Positions 7,656-16,340 of a stretch of 64,000 nt of DNA are shown here, one piece after another. Numbering within the stretch: the stretch's first letter is position 1; each line of letters begins with the position of its first letter. Under the pieces are notes generated by a model that was given only the letters and a program-made list of their open reading frames with translations, ran no database searches and was not told the DNA's origin. The position numbers were made by a program, and so were the translations under genes. Source of the DNA: CBDHCC01 sp965261015 (GTDB taxonomy: Bacteria > Pseudomonadota > Alphaproteobacteria > Sphingomonadales > Sphingomonadaceae); the NCBI GenBank assembly GCA_965261015.1, contig CBDHCC010000001.1:496001-560000 (forward strand), given 5' to 3'.

Positions 7656-9518
7656 ATGCTGAACCTGACCGACATCACCGTCCGCCTGGGCGGGCGCACG
7701 ATCCTCGACGGGGCCACCGCCGCCCTGCCGCCGCGATCGCGCGTGGGACTGGTGGGGCGCAACGGGGCGGGCAAGTCGACCCTGGTGCGCGTGATCGCCG
7801 ACGAGCTGGAGCCCGACGGCGGGGCGGCGACGATGCCCAAGGGCCACCGCCTGGGCTATGTCGCGCAGGAAACGCCGGCGGGCGAGGCCACGCCCTTCGA
7901 CACGGTGCTGGCCGCCGACACGGAGCGCGCGGCCCTGCTGGCCGAGGCGGAGACCGATCTGCCGCTCAATCGGCTGGCGGAGGTCCACGAGCGGCTGAAC
8001 GCCATCGACGCCCACGCCGCGCCCGCGCGCGCCGGCCGCATCCTGGCCGGCCTGGGCTTCGACGAGGACATGCAGCGCCAGCCCTTGAGCGCCTTTTCGG
8101 GCGGCTGGCGGATGCGGGTCGCGCTCGCCGCGCTCCTCTTCTCCGCGCCCGAAGTCATGCTGCTCGACGAGCCGTCGAACCACCTGGACCTAGAGGCGGT
8201 GATGTGGCTGGAAAGCTATCTCCAGTCCTGCCCAGCGACCATCCTGCTGGTCAGCCACGAGCGCGACTTCCTGAACAACGTGGTCGACCACATCCTGTAT
8301 CTGGAGCGCGGCCAGCTGACGCTCTACCCCGGCGGCTATGACGCCTTCGAGCGCCAGCGGGCGGAGAGGCAGGCGCAGCAGGCCTCGGCCGCCAAGCGCC
8401 AGCAGGTCGAACGCGAGAAGCTGGCCGATTACGTGGCCCGCAACTCGGCGCGTGCGTCCACCGCCAAGCAGGCGCAGTCACGCGCCAAGGCCTTGGCGCG
8501 GATGCAGCCGATCGCGGCCGTGGTGGACGACCCGTCGCTGGCCTTTGCGTTCCCCGATCCGGACGAGCTTCGGCCGCCGCTCGTCACCATGGACCTGGCC
8601 AGCGTGGGCTATGCGGAGACCCCGATCCTGAAACGCCTGAACCTGCGGCTGGACCCCGACGACCGCGTCGCTCTGCTCGGCCGCAACGGCAACGGCAAGA
8701 CGACGCTGGCCCGCCTGATCGCCGCGCAATTGCCGGCGATGGAGGGGGAGGTCACGTCCTCGCCGAAGATGCGCGTCGGTTATTTCACGCAATATCAGGT
8801 GGAAGAGCTGGACGCCGACGACACGCCGCTCGACCACATGACCCGCCTGATGCCGACGGCCAGCCAGTCGGCGGTGCGCGCCCAGCTGGGCCGCTTCGGC
8901 TTCGGCGCGGACAAGGCCACCACGCTGGTCGGCAAGCTGTCGGGCGGCGAGCGGGCGCGCCTGGCGCTGGCGCTGATCACCCGCGACGCGCCCCACCTGC
9001 TGATCCTGGACGAGCCCACGAACCACCTGGACGTGGACAGCCGCGAGGCGCTGGTGCAGGCGCTCAACCAGTATTCCGGCGCCGTCGTGCTGGTCAGCCA
9101 CGACCGGCACATGCTGGAGACTTGCGCGGACCGGCTGGTGCTGGTGGACGACGGCACGGCGCGCGACTTCGACGGGACGCTGGACGACTATATCCGGCTG
9201 GTGCTGACCGGATCGGCCGAGGCGAAACCCACCAAGGGTCAGGCCAAGCAGGCGCGGGCCGACGCGGCCCGAGCGCGCGAGGAGCGCCGCGAACTCAAAC
9301 GCGCGGCCCAGCAGGCGGAGACGGCGGTGGGCAAGCTGACGGCGGAACGCTCCGCCGTCGACCGCGCGCTGTTCGCGCCGGACGAAGCGAGCGGCGCGCT
9401 GGCGGCGCTGTCCGTCTCCGACCTCATGCGGCGACGCGCGACGTTGGAGGACCGCATCGCGACGGCGGAGGCCGAGTGGCTGACCGCCAGCGAGCGACTG
9501 GACGCGGTCGCGGCCTGA
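7656..9518 (+). CDS. ABC-F family ATPase (YheS/Uup-like)
   Basis: The 620-residue protein has two ABC cassettes and no membrane segment, the ABC-F layout. Cassette 1 has Walker A GRNGAGKST, signature FSGGWRMR and LLDEPSNHLDLE; cassette 2 has GRNGNGKTT, LSGGERAR and LDEPTNHLDVD. Between them lies the charged P-site tRNA interaction motif linker (about residues 240-290), and the C-terminus (about 520-610) is a predicted coiled coil. ABC-F proteins bind the ribosomal E site and rescue or tune translation. AVMWLESYLQ in cassette 1 resembles YheS. Start at 7656 is an ATG next to the first beta strand. Role as translation factor is family knowledge. Confidence 0.9.
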   Translation: MLNLTDITVRLGGRTILDGATAALPPRSRVGLVGRNGAGKSTLVRVIADELEPDGGAATMPKGHRLGYVAQETPAGEATPFDTVLAADTERAALLAEAETDLPLNRLAEVHERLNAIDAHAAPARAGRILAGLGFDEDMQRQPLSAFSGGWRMRVALAALLFSAPEVMLLDEPSNHLDLEAVMWLESYLQSCPATILLVSHERDFLNNVVDHILYLERGQLTLYPGGYDAFERQRAERQAQQASAAKRQQVEREKLADYVARNSARASTAKQAQSRAKALARMQPIAAVVDDPSLAFAFPDPDELRPPLVTMDLASVGYAETPILKRLNLRLDPDDRVALLGRNGNGKTTLARLIAAQLPAMEGEVTSSPKMRVGYFTQYQVEELDADDTPLDHMTRLMPTASQSAVRAQLGRFGFGADKATTLVGKLSGGERARLALALITRDAPHLLILDEPTNHLDVDSREALVQALNQYSGAVVLVSHDRHMLETCADRLVLVDDGTARDFDGTLDDYIRLVLTGSAEAKPTKGQAKQARADAARAREERRELKRAAQQAETAVGKLTAERSAVDRALFAPDEASGALAALSVSDLMRRRATLEDRIATAEAEWLTASERLDAVAA

Positions 9519-9611
9519 GCGGCGGGGGTGGGGGACGCCCTCTCCGCCACCCGCGCCGAACCGCCAGCCTGCGACCGTCCCCGCCGGGCCTGTCGAAGCG
9601 CCTGACCGCGC

Positions 9612-10442
9612 CTACTGCGCCAAGGTCGGCTCCCGGCCGTCCCTGACCAGCACCATGTGCGGGACGGTGAGCGCGGCCAGGCCGATGACGAGCCACCCGG
9701 CCGTCCCCGCGCTTGGCAGCAACCAGGCCGCCGCCGCCAGCACGGCCGCGCCGCCCAACACGGTGGGCGCGCAGGCGAGCGCGTAGCCGGCGCGATCCAG
9801 ACCCAGCCGGGTGCGCCGCCGTCCGGCCGCCCGTCGGGAATGGTCGCAGGCGAAGAACAGCGCGAAGCCGAGGAGCGGGGGACAGGCGAGCAGCGCCAGC
9901 GCCGATCCCCAGGCGGCCCCCGGCACGCGCCCGTCCGCCCGCCACCAGCCGGCGAACGCCACGACGGCGCCGACGCCCGCCGCCGCCATCACGCCGGCCA
10001 CCAGCCGCGCGTCGCCACCCGCCCCTCCCACCATCGGCTGAAGCAGCGCGGTCAGCGCCGCCGGGTGGAGGAGGGCGGGCAGGCCGACCGGCATCAGACC
10101 GCGCGCGATCCGTTCCCACCCGGATCGGCCGACCGTGTCCTCCTGCGCGAAATGCCAGGCGGAGAGCGCCAGAAAGATCAGCAGCGCCGCCACCGGCCAC
10201 AGTCGCCACGCGGCGAACACCAGGCCCGCGAGCGCCAGATAGGCGAGCAGGAAGGTGGGCAGGCCCGCCCCTCCACAACGCCGCCGCCACGCCGGCAGCG
10301 CGACGAGATGATCGCTCGCCCCGTGCGGCAGGCCGCCCACGACCAACAGGAGGGCGGCCAGTTGCGTCTGGACGGCGGCGGGGACGAACAGCAGCGATGC
10401 CGCGGCGGCGAACAGCAACAGGACGCCGGGCCGGGCCGTCAC
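9612..10442 (-). CDS. blh: Brp/Blh-family beta-carotene 15,15'-dioxygenase (retinal synthesis)
   Basis: A multi-spanning membrane oxygenase that cleaves beta-carotene into two retinals. The conserved iron-ligand histidine motifs are all present: GLPHGASDH near the N-terminus, SAWHFAQED, ACDHSRRA and TVPHMVLV at the end, separated by hydrophobic helices. It lies 19 bases downstream of the rhodopsin gene on the same strand, so retinal supply is co-transcribed with the opsin. I chose the GTG at 10442 (276 residues) because the next start (10529) would overlap the rhodopsin gene by 68 bases and add a Pro-rich tail; that longer form cannot be excluded. Carotenoid genes themselves are not in the window. 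Confidence 0.88.
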   Translation of the reverse strand: MTARPGVLLLFAAAASLLFVPAAVQTQLAALLLVVGGLPHGASDHLVALPAWRRRCGGAGLPTFLLAYLALAGLVFAAWRLWPVAALLIFLALSAWHFAQEDTVGRSGWERIARGLMPVGLPALLHPAALTALLQPMVGGAGGDARLVAGVMAAAGVGAVVAFAGWWRADGRVPGAAWGSALALLACPPLLGFALFFACDHSRRAAGRRRTRLGLDRAGYALACAPTVLGGAAVLAAAAWLLPSAGTAGWLVIGLAALTVPHMVLVRDGREPTLAQ

Positions 10443-10461
10443 GGGCCCGGCCCGGTGCGCC

Positions 10462-11214
10462 TCAGGCCGCGGCGGGGGCGCGCCGCTGACCGGCGGGCTG
10501 ATCGTCCGTGGTGTCGTCACGCTCGCCAACCTCCGCCGGCAGGCCCCGGAAGCGGCCGACCACCATCCAGCCGTAGATCACCTTGGCGGTGATATCGAGC
10601 ACGACGATCGCCCAGGCGTCGCCGACCGTGCCGAACGACCGGATGCCCTGCGGCCCCAGGAAATACTCGATCGGGTAGAGCAGCCACACGACGGTCAGGA
10701 AGGTCGCGTTGGTCTTGTAGATGGCGTTCAGCTTTCCGCCATAGGTCTCCGACCAGCGCCGCAGCGGACCCCAGATCATATAGAGCACGCCCGCAAAGGC
10801 CGCGGACGACCAGGCGAACCAGATCCAGCGGATCGCGGGATCGGTGGAGATCGCCGACAACAGTCCCGCCACGATCATCAGCGCGTCCAGGATGATGATG
10901 GACACGACATAGCCCGCATGGCGATGGTGCTCGTGGAGCGCGGTCAACGTCAGCCCGGTGAGCAGCACGGGGGTGGTGACCGACCAGTCCAGATAGCGCC
11001 CCAGGAACAGCGTCTCGTCGCCGTTGATGGCCAAAATGCCCGTGCCCAGCGTCATGGCGAGGTAGGAGGTCGCCGCGATGAACGGCACGATCGAGTGCAT
11101 GTGCGTGTGATGTCGCCATTCGGGATCCTTGCTGCCGCTGGCATAGATGCCAATCGAGGCGAGCGACATCACGACGAAGCCGACAAGGAGCGGGATTTGA
11201 ACCGGAGCCATCAT
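10462..11214 (-). CDS. microbial rhodopsin with DTG motif (probable light-driven proton pump)
   Basis: The 250-residue protein has seven hydrophobic helices and the retinal lysine in helix G (LDITAK, Lys211, with counterion Asp207). Helix C reads RYLDWSVTTPVLLTG, giving Asp76, Thr80 and Gly87 at the bacteriorhodopsin positions 85, 89 and 96: a DTG motif. Asp85 and Thr89 equivalents support outward proton pumping, while the usual carboxylate donor (Asp/Glu96) is replaced by Gly, as known for the DTG group. Leu at the position-93 equivalent predicts green absorption. AGGAG lies just upstream; ATGs at 11214 and 11211 are both possible, the second better spaced. Blh follows in the operon. Confidence 0.93.
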   Translation of the reverse strand: MMAPVQIPLLVGFVVMSLASIGIYASGSKDPEWRHHTHMHSIVPFIAATSYLAMTLGTGILAINGDETLFLGRYLDWSVTTPVLLTGLTLTALHEHHRHAGYVVSIIILDALMIVAGLLSAISTDPAIRWIWFAWSSAAFAGVLYMIWGPLRRWSETYGGKLNAIYKTNATFLTVVWLLYPIEYFLGPQGIRSFGTVGDAWAIVVLDITAKVIYGWMVVGRFRGLPAEVGERDDTTDDQPAGQRRAPAAA

Positions 11215-11348
11215 ATTCTCCTTCGCTGTGCGGACACGGACGCAGGATCAAGTCTGCTGCCGGCGGAAGGTTCCGAAAACATCCCGCTCGAACAGGCAGT
11301 AGCGGGCAGGCTCTGGCGCGACGGCGCGCGGTCCGCCAGGCTCGTGCG

Positions 11349-12158
11349 ATGACGGCACCAGGACCCGGCCACCAAGCGCTCGCCTTCGACGGCGTGACCA
11401 GGCGTTATGGTCGGGCGGTCGCGCTGGATCACGTCACCTTGTCGGTCGCGGCGGGCGCTCTGGTGGCGCTGGTCGGCGCCAGCGGGTCGGGCAAGACGAC
11501 CTTGCTGAAAACGGTCAATCGGCTGGTGGTCCCCGACGCGGGCACCGTGCGGATCGACGGGCGCGACGTGGCCGATCGGCCGGCCGCCGCGTTGCGCCGC
11601 GGGATCGGCCATGTGATCCAGACCACGGGCCTGCTGCCGCACCTCACGGTGGCGGAGAACATCGCGCTGGTCCCGCGCCTGCTCGGCTGGGGCGAGGCGG
11701 AGCGGCGCGCGCGGGTGACCGAGCTGCTGGCGCTGGTGTCGCTGCCCCCCGACTTCGCCGGTCGCCGCCCGGCGCAGCTGTCCGGCGGCCAGGCGCAGCG
11801 CGTCGGCGTGGCCCGCGCGCTGGCGGCGCGGCCCCGCCTGATGCTGATGGACGAGCCGTTCGGGGCGCTGGACCCGGTCACGCGCGACGAGCTGGGCCGC
11901 GCCTATCGCGACCTGCACGAGCGGCTGGACCTGACGACCGTGATGGTGACCCACGACATGACGGAGGCCCTGCTGATCGCCGACCGGATCGTGGTGCTGG
12001 CGGGCGGGCGCGTGGTGGCCGACGCCGCGCCGGCGGAGCTGATGCGCGAGGCGCAGGAGGGGGAGGTCGCCGCCCTGTTGTCGGTGCCCCGGACTCAGGC
12101 GGCGCGGCTGGCGGAGCTTGGGGCGTCCGGCCCGCCCACCCTGGCCCCGACCGCGTGA
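11349..12158 (+). CDS. ABC transporter ATP-binding protein, osmoprotectant (OpuCA/ProV-like) type
   Basis: The 269-residue ATPase has Walker A GASGSGKTT, the Q-loop IQTTGLLPHLTV typical of quaternary-amine importers, signature LSGGQAQRVG, Walker B LMLMDEPFGALD and switch His in VTHDMTEA. It lacks the CBS domains that many OpuCA/ProV proteins carry. Its stop overlaps the GTG of the permease/binding-protein gene (GTGA), so the two are coupled. It powers import of glycine betaine, choline, carnitine or a similar compound; the exact ligand cannot be read. It is divergent from the rhodopsin gene across a 134-base gap. Confidence 0.88.
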   Translation: MTAPGPGHQALAFDGVTRRYGRAVALDHVTLSVAAGALVALVGASGSGKTTLLKTVNRLVVPDAGTVRIDGRDVADRPAAALRRGIGHVIQTTGLLPHLTVAENIALVPRLLGWGEAERRARVTELLALVSLPPDFAGRRPAQLSGGQAQRVGVARALAARPRLMLMDEPFGALDPVTRDELGRAYRDLHERLDLTTVMVTHDMTEALLIADRIVVLAGGRVVADAAPAELMREAQEGEVAALLSVPRTQAARLAELGASGPPTLAPTA

Positions 12159-13702
12159 CGCCGGCGCTGGCCGACGCGCTGGCCGCCGCCCCGGCGCTCG
12201 CCCGCGCGCACCTGCTGATCAGCGGCTCCGCCGTCGCATTGGGCGTCCTGGTGGGCCTGCCGCTGGCGATCTGGGCGGCGGAGGCGCGGCGGGTGCGCGG
12301 ACCGCTGCTGGCCGGCGTCGGGCTGATCCAGACGATCCCCGCCTTGGCGCTGCTGGCCCTGTTCTACCCGTTGCTGCTGGCACTCGGCGGCTGGAGCGGG
12401 TGGGCGGTGCCCGCGCTGGGCTTCCTGCCGGCGCTGATGGCGCTGACGCTCTATGCCCTGCTGCCGATCGTGCGGAACGGGGTGGCGGCGCTGACCGGCG
12501 TGGACGCGGGCGTGCGCGAAGCCGCGGTCGGCATGGGCATGACGCGCGCCCAACGCCTGCGACTGGTCGACCTGCCGCTGGGGGCGCCCGTCATCATGGC
12601 CGGCATCCGCACGGCGGCGGTGTGGACGATCGGTGCCGCGACGCTGGCGACGACGGTGGGTCAGCCCAGCCTGGGCAACCTGATCTTTTCCGGCCTGCAG
12701 ACGGAAAATTGGAGCCGGGTGCTGGTGGGGTGCGGGGGGTCCGCCGTCTTGGCGATCCTGGTCGACGGGCTGCTGGCGCTGGTGGAAGGCGGGGTCGCGC
12801 GCCGGTCGCGCGCGCGCTGGGGGGCGGGCGCGGCCGGGCTGGCGGCGCTGCTCGCGGTGGCGCTGTGGCCCGCCGGATCGGGGGCCGGGGACCGGTTGCC
12901 GCCGGCGATCGTGGTGGGCGCGAAGAACTTCTCGGAGCAGTATATCCTCGCCAGCGCGGTGGAGGCGCGGCTGGCCGACGCCGGACTGCGGACCGCGCGG
13001 CGCGACGACCTGGGCTCCGCCGTCATCTACCGATCCTTGGCCCAGGGCGATATCGACGCCTATGTCGATTATTCCGGCACCTTGTGGGCGAATGTGCTGG
13101 GCCGCACCGACAACCCGCCGCCCGCCGACCTGCGCCGGCAGCTCGCGGCCGAGCTCGAACGGCGCGACGGCGTGGTCGTGCTGGGCGCTCTGGGATTCGA
13201 GAACGCCTACGCCATCGCCATGCGGCGGGATCAGGCGCGGCGGCTGGGCGTGGCGACCCTGGACGACCTTCGGTCCGCGGCCCCGCGCCTGCGGCTGGCG
13301 GCCGACCTGGAGTTCCTGTCGCGCCCCGAATGGGCGGCGGTGCGCGACGCCTATCGCCTGCGCTTCGCCGACGCGCGGTCGTACAACCCGACCTTCATGT
13401 ACCGCGCCATCGCGGAGGGGCAGGCGGACGCGATCGCCGCCTTTTCCTCCGACGGGCGGATCGCGGAGCTGGACCTGGTGACGCTGGCCGATCCGCGCCG
13501 CGCGCTGCCGTCCTACGACGCGGTGCTGCTGCTGTCCGCGCGCGCGGCGGCCGACCCCCGGGTGGTGGCGGCGCTGCGCCCCCTGGTGGGCGCCGTGCCG
13601 ATCGAGCGGATGCGCGCCGCCAACCTGATGGTCGACCGCGACCGGGACAAGCGAACTCCCGCCGCCGCCGCGCGTTGGCTGTTCGAGGGAGATGGAGGAT
13701 GA
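12155..13702 (+). CDS. osmoprotectant ABC transporter permease fused to its substrate-binding domain
   Basis: One 515-residue chain combines two modules. About residues 1-240 form an OpuCB-like permease with about six helices and the coupling segment GVDAGVREAAVGMGMTR (EAA loop). About 255-515 form a periplasmic OpuAC-type binding domain starting IVVGAKNFSEQYILA and including YVDYSGTLW, FENAYAIAM and SYNPTFMYRAI. Such permease-SBP fusions are known in OpuA/OpuF-like and EgtU systems. The GTG start overlaps the ATPase stop, and its own TGA overlaps the next ATG. A soluble separate binding protein is therefore unnecessary. Confidence 0.88.
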   Translation: MTPALADALAAAPALARAHLLISGSAVALGVLVGLPLAIWAAEARRVRGPLLAGVGLIQTIPALALLALFYPLLLALGGWSGWAVPALGFLPALMALTLYALLPIVRNGVAALTGVDAGVREAAVGMGMTRAQRLRLVDLPLGAPVIMAGIRTAAVWTIGAATLATTVGQPSLGNLIFSGLQTENWSRVLVGCGGSAVLAILVDGLLALVEGGVARRSRARWGAGAAGLAALLAVALWPAGSGAGDRLPPAIVVGAKNFSEQYILASAVEARLADAGLRTARRDDLGSAVIYRSLAQGDIDAYVDYSGTLWANVLGRTDNPPPADLRRQLAAELERRDGVVVLGALGFENAYAIAMRRDQARRLGVATLDDLRSAAPRLRLAADLEFLSRPEWAAVRDAYRLRFADARSYNPTFMYRAIAEGQADAIAAFSSDGRIAELDLVTLADPRRALPSYDAVLLLSARAAADPRVVAALRPLVGAVPIERMRAANLMVDRDRDKRTPAAAARWLFEGDGG

Positions 13703-13968
13703 GCGACGTCACGAACAACCAAGGTCAGAACCGCTACGAACTGACGGTCGATGGCGAGACCGCGACGGCCGAATACACGTTGGCCGGCGACACGATCACC
13801 TTCACCCACACCGTCGTGCCGCGCGCGGTCGACGGGCAGGGGGTCGGCACCCGTCTGGTCACGGGCGCGCTGGACGACGCGAAGGCCAAGGGCCTGACCG
13901 TGGTGCCGCAATGCCCCTTTGTCGCCCATGTGATCGAGGAGCGGCCGGAATATAGGGACCTGCTCTAA
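13699..13968 (+). CDS. small GNAT-like acetyltransferase (YjdJ/NATD1 family)
   Basis: The 89-residue protein matches the short Gcn5-related family (PF14542): RYELTVDGETATAEYTLAGD, then the HTVVPRAVDGQGVGTRLV acetyl-CoA loop (VxxxxQGxGxG/A) and a C-terminal VPQCPFVAHVIEERPEY. Its ATG overlaps the TGA of the transporter fusion (ATGA), so it is the third gene of that operon. Catalytic activity of this family is poorly defined, and why it travels with an osmoprotectant importer is unknown. Confidence 0.88.
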   Translation: MSDVTNNQGQNRYELTVDGETATAEYTLAGDTITFTHTVVPRAVDGQGVGTRLVTGALDDAKAKGLTVVPQCPFVAHVIEERPEYRDLL

Positions 13969-14062
13969 CGCTTAGACTATTGAGACGCATTTGCATTTGG
14001 CGGCGGGGCTGTTAGGGTCGGGTACGCCAAGCGAAACCTGTCAACCCGTTCACGGAGGCCCG

Positions 14063-15700
14063 ATGACCCCCGACCCGATACGTGCGGAACCCCTCCGTGC
14101 GGAACCCCTCCGTGCGGAACCCCTCCGTTTGGAACCCACGCGCGCGACCTGGACCAACGACGTCGCTGCCTCCGTGGTCGTGGCCCTCGTGGCGCTGCCC
14201 CTGTGCCTCGGCATCGCGCTCGCGTCCGGGGCGCCGCTGTTCTCCGGCCTGATCGCCGGGATCGTGGGCGGGCTGGTGGTCGGCATCCTGTCGGGGTCGC
14301 ACCTATCGGTCAGCGGGCCGGCGGCGGGCCTGACGGTGATCGTCCTGGGGGCGATCGATAGCCTGCCGACGTGGGAGGCGTTCCTGCTGGCGGTCGTGCT
14401 GGCCGGCGTGCTCCAGTTGGCCTTCTGGCTGTCGCGCGCCGCCGTGTTGAGCGAGTTCATCCCCTCGTCCGTCATCACGGGCATGCTGGCCGCCATCGGC
14501 CTGATCCTGATCCTGAAGCAGTTGCCCCACGCGGTCGGCTATGACGGCGCGTTCGAGGGCAGTCAGGAGTTCATCCAAGCGGACGGCAGGAACACCTTTT
14601 CCGCCCTGTTCTACGCGCTGGGCAACGAGGTGCTGTTGGGCGCGGCGCTGATTTCCGCGCTCAGCCTGATCTTCCTCTTCTGGTGGGACGCGGCTCGACC
14701 CAAAGAGGGTCCGTTGCGCCTGCTGCCCGGCCCGCTGGTCGTCGTGATCGCGGGCGTGGTGTTCAACGCGGTGTTCCAGGCCGTGGCTCCGTCGCTCACC
14801 CTGCAGCAGACGCACCTGGTCAGCGTGCCGGTCGCCGACGGTCTGGGCGGCCTGGTCGACCTGCTCGCCTTCCCGGACTTCGGACAGGTCGCCAACGCAC
14901 AGGTCTGGATCGTGGCCGGCACGCTGGCCCTGGTGGCGAGCCTGGAGACATTGCTGTGTCTGAACGCGGTCGACCAGATCGACCCGAAGCGCCGGGTCAG
15001 CGACAAGAATCGCGAGATGATGGCCCAGGGGGCGGGCAACGTCGTGTCCGGCCTGATCGGCGGCCTGCCGCTCACCAGCGTCATCGTGCGCTCGTCCGCC
15101 AACGTGGACGCCGGAGCGGACACGAAGCGATCCGCCATCCTGCACGGCGGGTGGCTGCTGGGCAGCGTCGTGCTGATCCCGGCCATCCTGAACCTGATCC
15201 CGCTGGCGTCGCTGGCGGCGGTCCTGCTGTTCGTCGGTTACAAGCTGACCAAGCCGGAGCTGTATCTGGTCCGCTGGCGCCAGGGCTGGACCCAGTTCGT
15301 GCCGTTCATCGTGACGGTGGTGGCGATCCTGTTGACCGACCTCCTGATCGGCATCCTGATCGGATTGGCCGTGGGCTTCGTCTTCGTGATCGGCCGCAAC
15401 TTCCGCACGGCCGTCACCTATCAGTGCGATGGGGCCGACTGCCTCGTGCGCGCGCGGCGCAACCTCTACTTCATCCACAAGCACGAATTGAAGAGGACGC
15501 TGGCCCGCGTGCCCGACAACGCGAACGTGCTGATCGACTTGTCGCAGACGAACTATGTCGACCTGGACAATGTCGAGGTCATCAACGGTTTCGTCGAAGG
15601 CGCGCGCTGGCGGGGGATCGACGTCATCGTGCGCGGCGACTTCGCCGGCAAGACCGCGCCGCTCATCAACGCGCCGCTGGCGGGGGTGCGGTACGCATGA
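14063..15700 (+). CDS. SulP-family anion (probably bicarbonate) transporter
   Basis: The 545-residue protein is a SulP carrier: about 12-14 helices beginning WTNDVAASVVVALVALPL, the SGPAAGLTV helix-3 motif, GGLPLTSVIVRSSANV and a shortened C-terminal STAS-like region (about 470-545) with DLSQTNYVDLDNVEVINGF. It directly precedes, and overlaps by four bases, a beta-carbonic anhydrase, so bicarbonate is the likely substrate. The N-terminal tail is built from tandem RAEPL units encoded by a 15-base repeat. The ATG at 14063 has GGAGG five bases upstream and is preferred over the longer frame from 13991. Confidence 0.88.
   Translation: MTPDPIRAEPLRAEPLRAEPLRLEPTRATWTNDVAASVVVALVALPLCLGIALASGAPLFSGLIAGIVGGLVVGILSGSHLSVSGPAAGLTVIVLGAIDSLPTWEAFLLAVVLAGVLQLAFWLSRAAVLSEFIPSSVITGMLAAIGLILILKQLPHAVGYDGAFEGSQEFIQADGRNTFSALFYALGNEVLLGAALISALSLIFLFWWDAARPKEGPLRLLPGPLVVVIAGVVFNAVFQAVAPSLTLQQTHLVSVPVADGLGGLVDLLAFPDFGQVANAQVWIVAGTLALVASLETLLCLNAVDQIDPKRRVSDKNREMMAQGAGNVVSGLIGGLPLTSVIVRSSANVDAGADTKRSAILHGGWLLGSVVLIPAILNLIPLASLAAVLLFVGYKLTKPELYLVRWRQGWTQFVPFIVTVVAILLTDLLIGILIGLAVGFVFVIGRNFRTAVTYQCDGADCLVRARRNLYFIHKHELKRTLARVPDNANVLIDLSQTNYVDLDNVEVINGFVEGARWRGIDVIVRGDFAGKTAPLINAPLAGVRYA
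14081..14140 (+). repeat. 15-base in-frame tandem repeat in the SulP gene
   Basis: Three exact copies of CGTGCGGAACCCCTC (14081-14125) and one diverged copy (14126-14140) encode RAEPL-RAEPL-RAEPL-RLEPT just before the first helix. Repeat number can change without breaking the frame. Confidence 0.85.
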
Positions 15701-16335
15701 AGATCTACAAGCAGCTGCTGCTCTCCAACAAGGCCTGGGCGTCCGAGCTGAAGGAGGAGAACCGGGCCTTTTTCGACAAGCTGTCGGCTGGCCAGCGGCC
15801 CGACTACCTCTGGATCGGCTGCGCGGACAGCCGCGTCGGGCCGGAACAGATGACGATGACGCCGCCCGGCGGGCTGTTCACCCACCGCAACGTCGCCAAT
15901 CTGGTCTATCAGGACGATCTGAGCCTGCTGGCGGTCGTGCAATACGCGGTCACGGTGCTGAAGGTGCACCACATCATCCTGTGCGGCCATTATGGCTGCG
16001 GCGGGATCGAGGCGGCGCTGGCGGGCGGCACCAGCGGCCCGGTCGACGAGTGGCTGGCGGCGGCGCGCGCGGTGGCCGACGCCCACCCGGACGAGATGGC
16101 GTCGGTGGCCGAGGGGCGAGAGCGGATCAATCGCCTCACCGAACTGAACGTGCGCGACCAGCTCGTCCGCCTGGCCCGCCTGCCGATCGTGGCCGATGCG
16201 CTGGCCGCCGGCCAGGATCTGGCGCTGCACGGCTGGATCTACGACCTGCGCGAAGGGCTGATCAAGCCGCTGCTGGAGATCGACCGGGACACGCCGCTGG
16301 ACACGTTGGGCATTCCGGAGCGCGTGCTGGGCTGA
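15697..16335 (+). CDS. can: beta-class carbonic anhydrase
   Basis: The 212-residue enzyme interconverts CO2 and bicarbonate in the cytoplasm. Zinc ligands and the catalytic dyad are visible: Cys42, Asp44 and Arg46 in GCADSRVGP, and His98 and Cys101 in CGHYGCGG. The length and the tail GWIYDLREGLIKPL match the E. coli Can type. ATG at 15697 overlaps the SulP stop (ATGA), a coupled arrangement that suggests the pair captures and retains inorganic carbon. It is convergent with the gene that ends at 16341, with only five bases between. Confidence 0.93.
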   Translation: MKIYKQLLLSNKAWASELKEENRAFFDKLSAGQRPDYLWIGCADSRVGPEQMTMTPPGGLFTHRNVANLVYQDDLSLLAVVQYAVTVLKVHHIILCGHYGCGGIEAALAGGTSGPVDEWLAAARAVADAHPDEMASVAEGRERINRLTELNVRDQLVRLARLPIVADALAAGQDLALHGWIYDLREGLIKPLLEIDRDTPLDTLGIPERVLG

Positions 16336-16340
16336 CGGGG

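Noticed and set aside
11215..11348. GGAAC near 11271 (minus strand) as an EcfG-type promoter for the rhodopsin gene
   Set aside because: At 16-17 bases downstream the sequence reads ACTTG rather than CGTT, so the pair does not match; no other promoter was convincing.
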